A stretch of 64,000 bases of DNA from contig CM060830.1 in NCBI GenBank assembly GCA_030762175.1, positions 49,276,001-49,340,000 on the forward strand, given 5' to 3'. Made by a program: the position numbers and the translations under genes. Below, one piece after another: positions 34,061 to 45,367 of this stretch. Source of the stretch: Metallyticus violacea. Taxonomy: Eukaryota; Arthropoda; Insecta; Mantodea; Metallyticidae. The notes below the pieces were generated by a model. The model searched no databases. It was not told where the DNA came from and saw nothing but the letters and a program-made list of their open reading frames with translations. Position 1 is the first letter of the stretch, and every line of letters begins with the position of its first letter.

Positions 34061-35690
34061 AGATGACAGATGATTTTAGCTACAAACAGCAATTTCTAAA
34101 GTTTAAAACAACCTATTTTGTTTATCAGCATACCATAACGGTGACTAAAACACTAAACTAAATTGACTAAAGTTTATATGAACATTTTGCTTGTTCATAG
34201 ACTTCTATCCAGAGGTTTTCAGCATAACAGTGTGTCATTAACAAGAAAAAAGGCAAAAAAAAAAATTAATAATAATAATTTTTTCGTTTCCTAACTAGAC
34301 CTTTGAACTGTTTTTTAAGGGTTTTAAAATTTAAAGCATCTAGCATTTAAACCATTCACAGCGCCTCACCTGTTTCTTTGAAGCTAAAATAATTGGCTTA
34401 GACACCCCCGTAATAAATGATAAGGAAGAAATTTTTCAATGCCAAGTAATATGTGTATACCATTATGTCTGAATATTGTGAGGTCCACGATTGTCCTCGT
34501 GAAAGCCACCAGCCAGAACCAAGGGCTTGTCAAGCTGGCCTGAACTGAGGACAGAAAACCTGTTTTGTGTTTTGTAAACAAATACACCCTCGGACACTTC
34601 CTGGAGGGGTGAAGGCTGTGCTCATGACATGTAAATGACCAAGCTCCGCTTTGTTAAATTAGATGGGGAATATTGTCATAAAGTCGAGTGATGCAAACGG
34701 AGAAATTAGTCCAATACCCTTCAAAGAGAATGCTATGCAGTCCTGGAATTTGTTGGTGTAGGAACGTGACAAAAACTGGATGAAGCAGGATTGGATAGAC
34801 TTCAGATAATAAAAATACATTCAGCAAAAAAGAAGAAAATATTATTATTATTATTATTATTATTATTGCATATGCAATTTTTATTTATGTAACGTACTTT
34901 TTCTCACAAACTATTCATTCGAATAATGAGGACATTTTTTGCTTCTTTTATATGTATCTGCCTTTTTTAGAAATGCAATATTCAGTAACATATTCTTTTA
35001 AAAATTACGAATTATAAAATATATTTCTGAATTTCTGAAAAAGGATAAATCATTTTTAAAAAATTACATGATCTGTAAAAATAAGTATAATTAATGCAGT
35101 TTGTTAATATTCTTCCCACTTACAAGCAGCAAAAAATTTAGTTCAGCTGCTCTTTAGTTTTTTAGAAGGGGTGCAGTAAACATGGTAATATGTTAAATTT
35201 CTTATCACAGATAAAAGAAAGGGGCATTTTTTCCTAGAGGATTTTGAAAAAGTATACTATCATGAATTATTATGGCAATTTTGTGCATGTAATTTTAAAA
35301 TATGATTCATGCAGAAGGTTTAAAGAAAAAAAGTGAGATTTCTGTAACGCCATGTGTTAATATTCCCTTAAAAAAACTTCCTGAATGAACTATTTATGCA
35401 TATTTTTGTAAATTTAACATAAAAACTATATTGTAATATTATTTTAAAAGTGTAATTTTCACAATGTTATAAGTTAATAACTACTTACGCCCGTCGTACA
35501 ATTCTTTGTTTACGTATGCTCACCGCCATGTCAGCTATAATGAGGGTCATTTGAAACGTTCTTGAAATGAGTCTCAGAATGCATCAGTAGTTTAGAAGCA
35601 GTTTTGTTAATAAAACCATGAAACTTCCCTAGAAACATAATACATGGGTTGATCAAGAATCGTAGTAACTATATATGTTTGTCACAGTGC
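34061..35690. other. No recognised gene; (ATT)n
   Basis: A (TTA)n microsatellite lies at about 34841-34867. The rest is strongly AT-rich and unrecognised. Confidence 0.5.
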
Positions 35691-35699
35691 AGGCGTGAG

Positions 35700-36720
35700 T
35701 ATATTGGAATAATGGCAAATATCGAACATCATGCGGTTATTAAGTACTTGCTAAAGAATAAAACAGAAATTCTTACAGGAATGACAGACACTCTAAGGGA
35801 CCCTGCACCATGATTTTCAAGTGGACTACAGAGTTTAAGCTAGGCCATAAAAGCTTGGAAGATGACTCATGCAACGGATGATCAAAATCCACATCAGAAA
35901 ACATCAATAAGGTGGATGACGTGGTTCTGGAGGATCACCGATTAAAGGTGTCCGAAATTGCTCAAGCTCTGAGCATCTCAGGGGAATGCGTATATCACAT
36001 TTTGAGGGAAGGATTGTGCTTGAAAAAACTATCAGCAAGATGTCAGCAAGTGATTGCTGACTCAGAACCAAAAGCTAATCACAGTGCAAATCTCTCCGCA
36101 AAATTTGGCCTGTTTTCAGAGAGATGCCGATAAATTTATGCGTCGATTTGTGAGCGATTTTTATTTGTTTATTTATGGACGCTCTTTAACATCTCAGGTC
36201 ATCAGCGTCCCATTCAATTCACCGCGCGTAACGGCCGACAAATTTTTCTCAGAGGCCTCTTCTTTCAGGCTTGAGGTTCTTTATCGTGCCGTAAATGCAC
36301 GACACGGGACCCACGGCTTTACTTCCCTTCTGAAGGAAGCCATACTTAGGATTTTATGCCCGAAAAAGTCCATCGGTCCTGGCCGGGTTTGAACCCGTGA
36401 CCTTGGGTTTAGAAGGCAAGTATGGTTACCACTACACCACATTTGTGACCGATGATGAAGCATGGATGCATCAGCCAAAGAAGGCCAAGTGAGTGCAATC
36501 TGTCGAGAAGATCATGGTGTCCGTTTTCTGGGATGCTAAGGGTGTATTGCTAATTTATTATCTTCCAACTGGAGATCTATCACTGATGCGTATTCAGCTA
36601 AACTTTTGAGCCTCTTGAAGACAAATATGCTATAAAAGGCCGGTTTTCAAAAAAACTAGCGTAAACACGGCTCAAGTATCGCCTTCGGCATCCATCCATG
36701 CGTGAGTATAACAGAAAATA
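35700..36720 (+). pseudogene. Mariner transposase split by SINE I
   Basis: The N-terminal region reads IEHHAVIKYLLKNKTEI, then FKWTTEFKLGHKSLEDDSCN. An open segment at 35912-36133 gives VVLEDHRLKVSEIAQALSIS and HILREGLCLKKLSARC (second helix-turn-helix), ending near DADKFMRRFVS. After the SINE it resumes with DDEAWMHQPKKAK (first-Asp region), QSVEKIMVSVFWDAKGVLL and IYYLPTGDLSL, then decays. It is mariner by its HTH and FWDAxGxLLIxYL motifs. The downstream catalytic Asp residues are not visible. Confidence 0.8.
36159..36440 (-). mobile_element. SINE I nested in mariner, 13-bp TSD
   Basis: ATTTGTGAGCGAT (36146-36158) and ATTTGTGACCGAT (36441-36453) flank the insert, a 13-bp target duplication with one mismatch. 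The duplicated bases are part of the transposase first-Asp region. On the minus strand: head with GGTTCAAACCC B box, CCTTCAGAAGGGAAGTAAAG, and GACGCTGATGACCTGAGATG tail. It is slightly 5'-truncated at the tRNA-like end. Confidence 0.95.
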
Positions 36721-36756
36721 AATGGAAAATAGCTTATTAAGAGATATTTAACCTAT

Positions 36757-37152
36757 ATGCCATTTAAGATTACAATCAATTCCAATTTTGGTCAAGAAAT
36801 TAGAGACGGAAGTAAGTTAAGCATATCTAGCCACCCGACTGATTTAACACAAACATCACATGTGGTAGCTGGATTTCCCACCAATCAAATCTATCTGCCG
36901 CAGCATTTCCCAGAGTACATCAAAGGCAACACCGTCCGGCTGGGCAGCAAAATGCCACCCCAAAGAACGGATTTATGTCTTGCCTTGGGCGAGTTGTGGA
37001 ACGTCTCTGGAGGCACCTTCTGCGGTCAGTCAACTCAAATTGTTTCCCTCTCTACTTTATCTTATCTGAGCTCTGTGATGTGGCATCCATCAGAATTATT
37101 CGCAGAGACTCTAAACCTCACTCATTGTCTTGAGGGCTGGGAAGCTCAATGA
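36757..37152 (+). other. Unrecognised 131-codon open frame
   Basis: It starts MPFKITINSNFGQEIRDGSK and includes LGSKMPPQRTDLCLALGELW. It lies in a patch richer in G+C than its neighbours, between the mariner remnant and the microsatellite. I recognise no family and it has no clear promoter or splice context. It could be part of an element or a chance frame. Confidence 0.2.
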
Positions 37153-37174
37153 GATGTAAATCGTAAAAGAATTG

Positions 37175-37206
37175 GCTGCTACTACTACTACTACTACTAC
37201 TACTAT

Positions 37207-37265
<59 letters not shown>

Positions 37266-39165
37266 TTACTACTACTACTACTACTACTATTACTATTACT
37301 ACTACTATTACTACTATTACTACTACTATTACTACTACTACTATTACTACTACTATTACTACTACTATTACTACTACTACTATTACTACTACTACTATTA
37401 CTACTACTATTACTACTACTACTATTACTACTACTACTACTACTACTATTACTATTACTACTACTATTACTACTATTACTACTACTATTACTACTACTAC
37501 TATTACTACTACTACTATTACTACTACTACTATTACTACTACTATTACTACTATTACTACTACTATTACTACTACTACTATTACTACTACTACTAGTTCT
37601 ACTACTACTATTACTACTACTACTACTATTACTACTACTACTATTACTACTACTACTATTACTACTACTACTATTACTACTACTATTACTACTACCACTA
37701 CTACTACTATTACTACTACTACTATTACTACTACTACTACTATTACTACTACTACTATTACTACTACTAATACTACTATTACTACTACTACTATTACTAC
37801 TACTACTACTATTACTACTACTATTACTACTACTATTACTATTACTACTACTACTATTACTACTACTACTACTACTACTATTACTACTACTACTATTACT
37901 ACTACTACTACTATTACTACTACTACTACTATTACTACTACTACTATTACTACTACTACTATTACTACTACTATTACTACTACCACTACTACTACTATTA
38001 CTACTACTACTATTACTACTACTACTACTATTACTACTACTACTATTACTACTACTACTAATACTACTATTACTACTACTACTATTACTACTACTACTAC
38101 TATTACTACTACTATTACTACTACTATTACTATTACTACTACTACTATTACTACTACTACTACTACTACTATTACTACTACTACTATTACTACTACTACT
38201 ACTATTACTACTACTACTACTATTACTACTACTACTACTACTATTACTACTACTATTACTACTACTACTACTATTACTACTACTACTAGTACTACTACTA
38301 CTATTACTACTACTATTACTACTACTATTACTACTACTATTACTACTATCACTACTATTACTACTACTACTATTACTACTACTACTATTACTACTACTAT
38401 TACTACTACTACTATTACTACTACTATTACTACTACTACTATTACTACTACTACTACTGCTACTACGACTAAAACTACTATTACTACTACTGCTACCATT
38501 ACTACTACTACCATTACTACTACTACTATTACTATTACTACTACTACTACTGTTACTATTACTACTACTACTATTACTACTACTACTATTACTACTACTA
38601 CTATTACTACTACTACTACTACTATTACTACTACTACTACTATTACTACTACTATTACTACTACTACTACTATTACTACTACTACTACTACTATTACTAC
38701 TACTACTATTACTACTAATACTATTACTACTATTACTATTACTACTACTATTACTACTATTACTATTACTACTACTATTACTACTACTACTATTACTACT
38801 ACTATTACTACTACTACTACTATTACTACTACTAGTACTACTATTACTACTACTATTACTACTACTACTATTACTACTACTGCTTCTACTGCTACTATTA
38901 CTACTACTATTACTACTACTACTACTATTACTACTGCTACTGCTACTACTATTACTACTACTACTACTATTACTACTACTTCTACTACTACTACTACTAG
39001 TACAAGTACTACTACCACTACTATTAGTACTACTACTACCACTACTACCACCACTACTACTACTACTTCTACTACTACTAGTACTAGTACTACTAACACT
39101 ACTACTAGTGCTACTACAGCTACTACTAGTACTACAGCTACTACTACTATTACTACTACTATTGG
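37175..39165. repeat. 2-kb (TAC/TAT)n microsatellite
   Basis: Nearly 2 kb of TAC triplets with TAT interspersed every 3-8 triplets. Long open frames result in several registers (Thr/Ile, Val/Ile, Ser/Asn), which is an artefact. Markers such as ACC near 37695 recur near 37983, and a TAA variant near 37769 recurs near 38060, so a block of about 290 bp is duplicated. Interruptions (AGT, GCT, CCA, TCT) increase after about 38455 and are frequent from 38990 to 39165, so that end is older or less homogenised. Confidence 0.97.
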
Positions 39166-39194
39166 CAGTATTCCTCATCTTATTAAAACAAAGA

Positions 39195-39790
39195 TTTAAA
39201 ATGTCGAAACATTGTTCCTGGCCGGCCGCTTCTTGGAGGACAGCGTTGTCAATACTATTAATCCCCTGCGTAATGTTGTGCTTCATATCGTCCAATGTCT
39301 GGGGGCGTGTAGCGTAAACGCTATTTTTTAAGTAGCCCCCATAGAAAGAAGTCCGGTGTTGTCAAATCAGGAGATCTCGGCGGCCACAGGTTTTTGGAGA
39401 TTATCCGGTCGTTAAAGAAACTTTCAATTACGCCATGAACTGGTTTGATATATGGTATGTAGCGCCATCTTGTTGAAAATATTCATGTCCAGTTCTATGT
39501 CCATTTGCATAACAAGCTCCATGAAAATCCGGCAGTACTCTGCAGTGTCCACAGTCCGGTCAAAAAATATTGGTTCCACTATTCTCTGTGGGGTGTTGCG
39601 CACCAAACGCCGACTTAATTGGGGGCACAGGTGCTTCATGAATGACATGTGGACGACCCAAAAGCGTGAGTTCTGTGAGTTCGAATAGTCGCATAAATGG
39701 AACCAATGCTTCACCTGTGAACCATGTGATGACAGGATTTTGCACAATGAACGCCGTGTTGTGTTATGTCTTATGCAGGAGAGAGGACAT
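39195..39790 (-). pseudogene. Mariner transposase C-terminal half
   Basis: On the minus strand from about 39750: ITWFTGEALVPFMRLFELTE; RPHVIHEAPVPP; EPIFFDRTVDTAEYCRIFME (between first and second Asp); NDRIISKNLWPPRSPDLTTP then DFFLWG (third catalytic Asp, about 39345-39415); and TLDDMKHNITQGINSIDNAV at the C-terminus, ending beside the microsatellite. The second-Asp motif (FQQDGAT type) is replaced by unrelated sequence near 39460. A frameshift lies just after FLWG (an extra G), and others lie upstream. Dead copy. Confidence 0.8.
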
Positions 39791-40042
39791 TTTCAACATT
39801 TTCTGTAGAGGTTAATAATCTGCCGAAGATACTCTACATTTGAGGTATAATAATATGTGGCTAGCATCATTCATTTTGAAATAAATAAATGTTTTATATA
39901 AACCACTCTGTGCAATAAGCTGAGTATAATGTATACCGAAATAGATCCAAACTAGATTTATTTATTTACTTACGTAAATATGTATTGTGCCGAAATTTGG
40001 ACTTTAAAGCACCTGAAAATATATTTCTACTTTATGTATACA
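39791..40042. other. Spacer
   Basis: AT-rich and unrecognised. It may include the remaining end of the mariner copy to its left. Confidence 0.4.
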
Positions 40043-40890
40043 CGAGGGCATTTCAAAAAGTAACAGCCAATTCACAATATGACATGCACATGACCCCAAG
40101 CATTTGAAACTTCTACAAAGGAAAGTTACATGCTTTGAGAGGGTGTTGACAATTGCTAACAGATGGTATGGTCTGATGAATGGAAAGGACAGTTTAAACA
40201 ATGCAGCGGCACTATTGCCTGTGTGCACCGCAGAAGAACTGCGAGCAGTTATCAGAGTTTTGTGGTCAGAGGACGTGAAACCTCATGAAATTCATAGAAC
40301 GATGTCGGAAAGGCATGGAGATGGCTGCATTAGTGAGAGAAGAGTGTATAAATGGATAACTGAGCATATATCACTCTCGATGGTCGTCCCAGTACGGACG
40401 CCTGTTACTGGTGAGAGTGTGAAATGTATTGACGCCATGAATAATGAAAAACCGGCATATTTCTTTAAAAGTTTTTGTTACGGATGTGTATTAGTATCGG
40501 ATCCACTCATACCATTCTTACAGAGGTTCTCATGTGCACAGTGGGTGACTAAGAAACACAAGATGATACATGTGCCGATCTCCACAGCCTTTTGGATGAG
40601 GCGAAACATTGAAGGAGATCTTGCCTTGATCATGCTCTTTCCGATTACGTTTGGGCCCTTGGAGGACGCTTTGAGAGGACAAAGATTTGATGCCAAGATC
40701 AAAGAGCTGGTGTATTCTTGGTTAAAGGCAGAACGGAAAACATTATATCTGATTAAATAAAAAAATTGGTGCAACGATGTGAGAAGTGTATTGAAAAGGA
40801 GGGAAATTATATCGGCAAAAGGAATATTATTTGTGACGCTAATTGAATTTTTTTTAATTGAGTTTCCTGTTAATATATGAAACACCCTCG
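40043..40890 (+). mobile_element. Mariner-like family B, internally deleted
   Basis: The element is 848 bp with terminal inverted repeats CGAGGGCATTTCAAAAAGTA (left) and CGAGGGTGTTTCATATATTA (right, inward). TA follows the right end (40891-40892), and the left TA appears mutated to CA. Transposase N- and C-terminal parts are both present and the middle is gone. The next element begins only nine bases away. Confidence 0.8.
40104..40760 (+). pseudogene. Mariner transposase, N and C termini, open frame
   Basis: An uninterrupted 218-codon frame. The first part has EELRAVIRVLWSEDVKPHEI and HRTMSERHGDGCISERRVYK with WITE, the Mos1-type helix-turn-helix arrangement. The last part has FGPLEDALRGQRFDAKIKEL and VYSWLKAERKTL, the mariner C-terminus just after the third Asp. 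The middle (about residues 85-175) shows no catalytic motif. The HTH portion alone could in principle still bind terminal repeats. Whether the frame is retained by chance or recent deletion cannot be told here. Confidence 0.7.
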
Positions 40891-40899
40891 TATATGCCA

Positions 40900-41592
40900 C
40901 CGAGTGTACCAAAAATGCTTACACATTTTCACAGTAGATATCTATTTAATACATTTCAAAATTGGACCGAAAAACAACAGTAATGTATAGTAAGATGTTC
41001 TGTAAAATATGTGACTCACATATATTATGATAGCGTTGCTACGTGGTAGGTAAATCAACATGAACAAATGAAGTCACGATTATCGTATGATGTTCTGTAA
41101 ACAGATGTGACTCACATTACGTTAAGCTAGCGTTGCTACAACACAATAATGCCAAGATTATCGTTTGAACAGCGGAAAGCAATTTTGAAGTGGTATTGGA
41201 AAATAGAGGATGTTGCTGAAGTTCAAAGGCAATGGAGACATGTGTACCGAACAGAACGCCAACGCGAGTAACAATTGCACTCATTCGAAACAAATGTAAG
41301 ACTCATGGTACCGTATACTGTAGAAAACCAGCTACACTGCCAGCACTTCGAAAGAAATTGAAACGGCATGTGTTGCAATCGCTGAGGATACTTTCGCAAA
41401 CGTTGCTCAATCAGTAGTTCAACGTACTCAGAAGTGTATCAACGCCGATGGTGGGCATTTTGAGTAAGTGCTGTAACTGTAAAAGTCTAAGATGATTAAT
41501 GCTTATCATTTTCTGTTTGTGTGAATTCAGTTTGTTATGTTAACGCAGTTTTTCATTTGCTTGAAATGTGCATACATTTTAGGAACCCTCTG
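40900..41592 (+). mobile_element. Mariner-like family A, copy 3
   Basis: Left end CCGAGTGTACCAAAAATGCT, right end inward CAGAGGGTTCCTAAAATGTA, with TA at 41593-41594 and a probable mutated CA on the left. It is 693 bp. The same 5' leader (TGTGACTCACAT and GATAGCGTTGCTACGTG words) as copies 1 and 2. Confidence 0.85.
41149..41476 (+). pseudogene. Deleted mariner-type transposase (family A copy 3)
   Basis: MPRLSFEQRKAILKWYWK, then EVQRQWRHVYRTER and TIALIRNKCKTHGTV, joined directly to YCRKPATLPALRKK of the C-terminal region. All three catalytic Asp residues, including the SPDLTPLD motif, are deleted here, unlike copies 1 and 2. A TAA replaces CAA at the GHFEQ end. Confidence 0.78.
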
Positions 41593-41594
41593 TA

Positions 41595-42430
41595 TATATG
41601 TCGATATATACGATGTGTATAAATATATGTCTTTTCACATTTGAGGATTTTAAACATCCAAAATACTGTCATAAAAAGTTCAGTTTTTTTTTTATAAACT
41701 CAAAATATACAATCAATAATGAAAAAATATTATATGAAAAAATTCAGAAATGTTGTCTATCACAACTAGGGTAGTAGGAAAAACGTGTATGACATTTTGT
41801 TTTCTCAACATCAATGAAACGTGTTAATGCTTTTATTTTGTTCAAATTATAATGTCTGCATCATGTGGAATATTTAGCACTTTAAATAAAAATGTTATTT
41901 TTGAAAAAGTATTAAAGATAATCAACATGGAAAATTGACCATGCGTTATATTTATAGAGTAGCCTGCCATAAAATTTTGAAAATGTTTGCTTGAAAATTG
42001 CAACACTTAGAAATTTCATAAGTGCCATGCTGTTTACTTGTAACGTAGTTGGATTAATTATACCCCATTTGACTGATAGTGAAACTGGCGGGACAGAAAC
42101 TATGTTTGTGATGGCTAAAGAACAAGAAAATATGAAGTTTCGTATAAAATATTCTTATATTCTGAGTACATCTTAATATTCTTCAATTTTGTATTTTCAA
42201 AATGTTTTAAAGTGGTATCTTACGATTTTAAGTTATCGTTAAGGTTTCGTTTTTACATTCTTCAATAAATTCATCAACATTTGTGAAAATCCGAATGGCA
42301 GGTCTTCTTTCGGGTTCCTACTGATATGCTAAATTCTTCCTTTTCATTTGCTGCACTCAGCTGCTAGAGTAACCAACTGACTTTAGTTCCGACCTACCGA
42401 TGACTTTCGGAGACAGCAGGCTTGAGCTTC
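41595..42430. other. No recognised gene
   Basis: AT-rich with short unrecognised frames. Confidence 0.45.
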
Positions 42431-42680
42431 GATTTTTTTTATTTGGTTTATTTATGAACGCTCTTTAACATCTCAGGTCATCAGCGTCCCATACTATTCA
42501 GGACGTGAAATGACCGGTAAATTTTGCTCAGAGGCCTCTTCTTTCAGGCGAGAGGTTCTTTTACACCGTAAATATACGACACGGAACCCACGGCTTTACT
42601 TCCCTCCCGAAGCAAGCCATACTTAGGATTTTTACGCCCGAAAAAATCTATCGGTCCCGGGCGGGATCGAATCCACGACG
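42431..42680 (-). mobile_element. SINE I, reverse, 5'-truncated
   Basis: Tail TTTGGTTTATTTATGAACGC on the plus strand, complete body, and a B box (GGATTCGATCCCGCCC on the minus strand). The A-box end of the tRNA-like head is missing, as expected of incomplete reverse transcription. Confidence 0.88.
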
Positions 42681-43200
42681 ATGCTATTTTAAAAAAAGTG
42701 TAATTGTATTTTGAGACGGGTTTTCTAAAACATTGCTTCTGCATTATTTAAAATACAATAGCAACATCTTAATTTAATTTCATAATTGTAGGAAAAAATT
42801 GGAAGAAATTTTATAAAGTAAAATTGCAGCTGCTCTAGTAGTACTCCAATTACAAACAATGCTACAATACATTTTGTTAGTAACGTAAATATTACCAGTG
42901 CACACAGCTCTGCTTCCTGCGTTATCGGAAAATAATGCCGGAAGGTATAAGGCTCAAGGAGGTGTGATATTTATTGGAAACTCGCTCCAGGAAGGTAACA
43001 GGAGAACAGTATACGCGGAGAGCTAGAGGCAGACAGAAATGGAAGCAATTGGAAAGACAGTGAAATCAATGTAAATAAACGCAATTTATAAGCGTATGGA
43101 TATATAAAATTATAGTTAAGTGAATAGGTAAATGTGTTAACATGCTAGGGTGGAATGTGACAAAATAGATTAAGGTACATAGGGTTTGCACCCCTATCGG
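42681..43200. other. No recognised gene
   Basis: AT-rich spacer. Confidence 0.45.
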
Positions 43201-43357
43201 GTCGATCCTGGTGGTGTAGTGTTAACCATACTTGCCTCGTAAACCCAAGATCGCGGGTTCAATCCCGGGCAAGGTTCAGGATTTCTTCGGACGTAAAAAT
43301 CCTAAGTATGGCTTCCTTCAGAAGGGAAGTAAAGCCGTGGGTCCCGTGACGTAGATT

Positions 43358-43360
<3 letters not shown>
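43201..43360 (+). mobile_element. SINE I, 3'-truncated at a microsatellite
   Basis: GTCGATCCTGGTGGTGTAGT head, B box GGGTTCAATCCCGG, body to GTGGGTCCCGTGACGTAGA, then directly (AAT)n. The 3' 120 bp or so are replaced by the microsatellite. Confidence 0.9.
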
Positions 43361-43391
<31 letters not shown>

Positions 43392-43412
43392 TAATAATAA
43401 TAATAATAATAA
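43361..43412 (+). repeat. (AAT)n microsatellite
   Basis: About 17 AAT triplets with one AAC interruption, fused to the truncated SINE I. Confidence 0.97.
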
Positions 43413-43849
43413 GCAGGCGTTTCTCTGTGTCAAAGAATTACATCGCAACGACATACACAATTTATGAAATAAAAAAAAATCATTTTCGATAATACCTAGA
43501 TAGTAAATACTGCTTTGTAGACAGAATTAATATTCTTATATAAAAAGCACGTACTTCTTAACAAATGGGACAGTCAAAGCATAAGATTTAAGAATAACAT
43601 CAACTGATTTTGGGAACTGCATAAAAATCAAATAACAAAAATATTATGCAAAATTTATACCAGTAAACTTAAATGGTACAAAATGTAAAATCAGCAATGT
43701 ATAAGTTCGTTCTGTCACATCATATGATATAGAGTGCAGTTTTTCACTATGCAAAAATATTCACACTGATAGACGGTACAATTTCTTGTCAGAAAATATA
43801 CAGAAAATGCTTGAAACCTACTGTCAAAGTTGTATATTGTATGGTTCTT
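43413..43849. other. No recognised gene
   Basis: AT-rich. Confidence 0.45.
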
Positions 43850-44885
43850 ATTAACACATTTAATGTGTAATAACTAAAATATATTAAATCTTAATATCAT
43901 TAATTTAGATCTGATAATATTTCATGTTTACAACATTTTAACGTGCATTATTCATTCTGCAATTAGGTTTACAACCACTGGCAGTTGGGAAATAAGACAT
44001 TACAATATTTACAATATATACTTACATATTTTTTACACCTAATCTAACTTTTATTATTATAATATATATATGGAAATCTAAGAATATATCGTAATTTCAA
44101 ACTCCTTTATCTCATACAAGCCAAATTAATTTGCTACATATAAATTATCTTATTAAAATGCATAATTCAATGCATGTGAATTTACTTTGTTTAATACACA
44201 TCTACATACTTTAATGTATGTCAATCTAATTCAATATATCATAATTTAGTAAAGTTCAACAGTAATTAAATACATTTAAATTTAATTAAATACATGTTAA
44301 TCTAACTACATATATGTCTGCCTTATTATAAACATGTCTACATAATTTAAACCATGTCGATCATATTAAATACATGTCAACATAATTTAGTACTTTCAAT
44401 TTTTTTTTCGGACGCTCTTTACCATCTCTGGTCATCAGCCTCCCATTCAACTCAGGGCGTGAAACGGCCAGTAAATTTTGCTCACAGGCCTCTTCTTTCA
44501 GGCTTGAAGTTGTTTTACATGCCATAAATTTATCACATGTGACCCACGGCTTTACTTCCCTTCCGAAGGAAACCATTATTTTGAATTTTTACGCCCGAAA
44601 ATATTAATCTATTCTTACTAGGATCGAACCCGCGATTTTGGGTTTAGGGGGCAAGTAAGATTACCACTAAACTACCTGGACTGACACTTTTATCTAATTA
44701 AGTACATGTCAACCTAATTAAATAAAATGCAATTAAATTCATTCAACATAATTAAATACATTTGAACATTATTAAATACACGTCAACATAATTTAATACA
44801 TTTCAATGCTTGTGAACCTGATTAAATACATATTTTAACCTAATTAGTTTGAAAAACATGATTAAATGTGGGTTTCATATTTCGT
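43850..44885. repeat. Second array of the ~20-bp AT-rich motif, split by SINE I
   Basis: AATTAAATACATGTCAACAT variants occur from about 44150 to 44395 and resume from 44690 to 44880 on the far side of the SINE I insertion. The left flank shares TCTGCAATTAGGTTTACA with the array at 15340. It is therefore the same element or array type, interrupted after it formed. Confidence 0.65.
44400..44684 (-). mobile_element. SINE I, full length, reverse, inside repeat array
   Basis: Tail TTTTTTTTCGGACGCTCTTT on the plus strand to head AGTTTAGTGGTAATCTTACT on the minus strand, with B box GGGTTCGATCCTAG. Somewhat diverged. The repeat motif continues on both sides. Confidence 0.9.
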
Positions 44886-45367
44886 CAAAAATATATGGAC
44901 AGCTTCTACAATGCTTCGATACCCATGTGTGCCGTTATATATATGTGTGTGTGAGTTTTTTTTTTAACCTACCATAGGCTGATAGGAGTTTCGGAATACT
45001 GAACATGTTCAAGAGTTTATGGACAAGATGCACAAAAAGTATCGTCCAAGATAAACATTTGTCAGGCGAAAAGCAACGAATTTTGCTGACGTGCATTTAA
45101 TCAGATAATGCTGCCCAATTTGGAGCTAATCCAAAGAGCGTTTCCTCCTTCACTTGCTGATGCTGCATCTTCGAACAACAATCTTTTCTGAAATAGGGGT
45201 TTATTTTATTCACATTTTGGAAGGAGAAAAAGTTTTCTTTGTGTTTCTATTTTCCACTATGAATCTCTGGTCCATAACTCTATTTCAGCGAAAGTGGACC
45301 TAGGTGAACCTTCGAAAAACAGTCTTACTATATTTTACATTAATACTGTTTCTCATAGGAGGCTGGA
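44886..45367. other. No recognised gene
   Basis: A short TATATATGTGTGTGTG tract at about 44936-44955, otherwise unrecognised. Confidence 0.45.

Noticed and set aside
37111..39295. Giant open frames of 662-725 codons on both strands (poly-Ser/Asn, Val/Ile, Thr/Ile)
   Set aside because: They are translations of the (TAC/TAT)n microsatellite in different registers. Several registers are open because TAC/TAT triplets give no stops there. The ends borrow a few codons from the neighbouring transposase relic.
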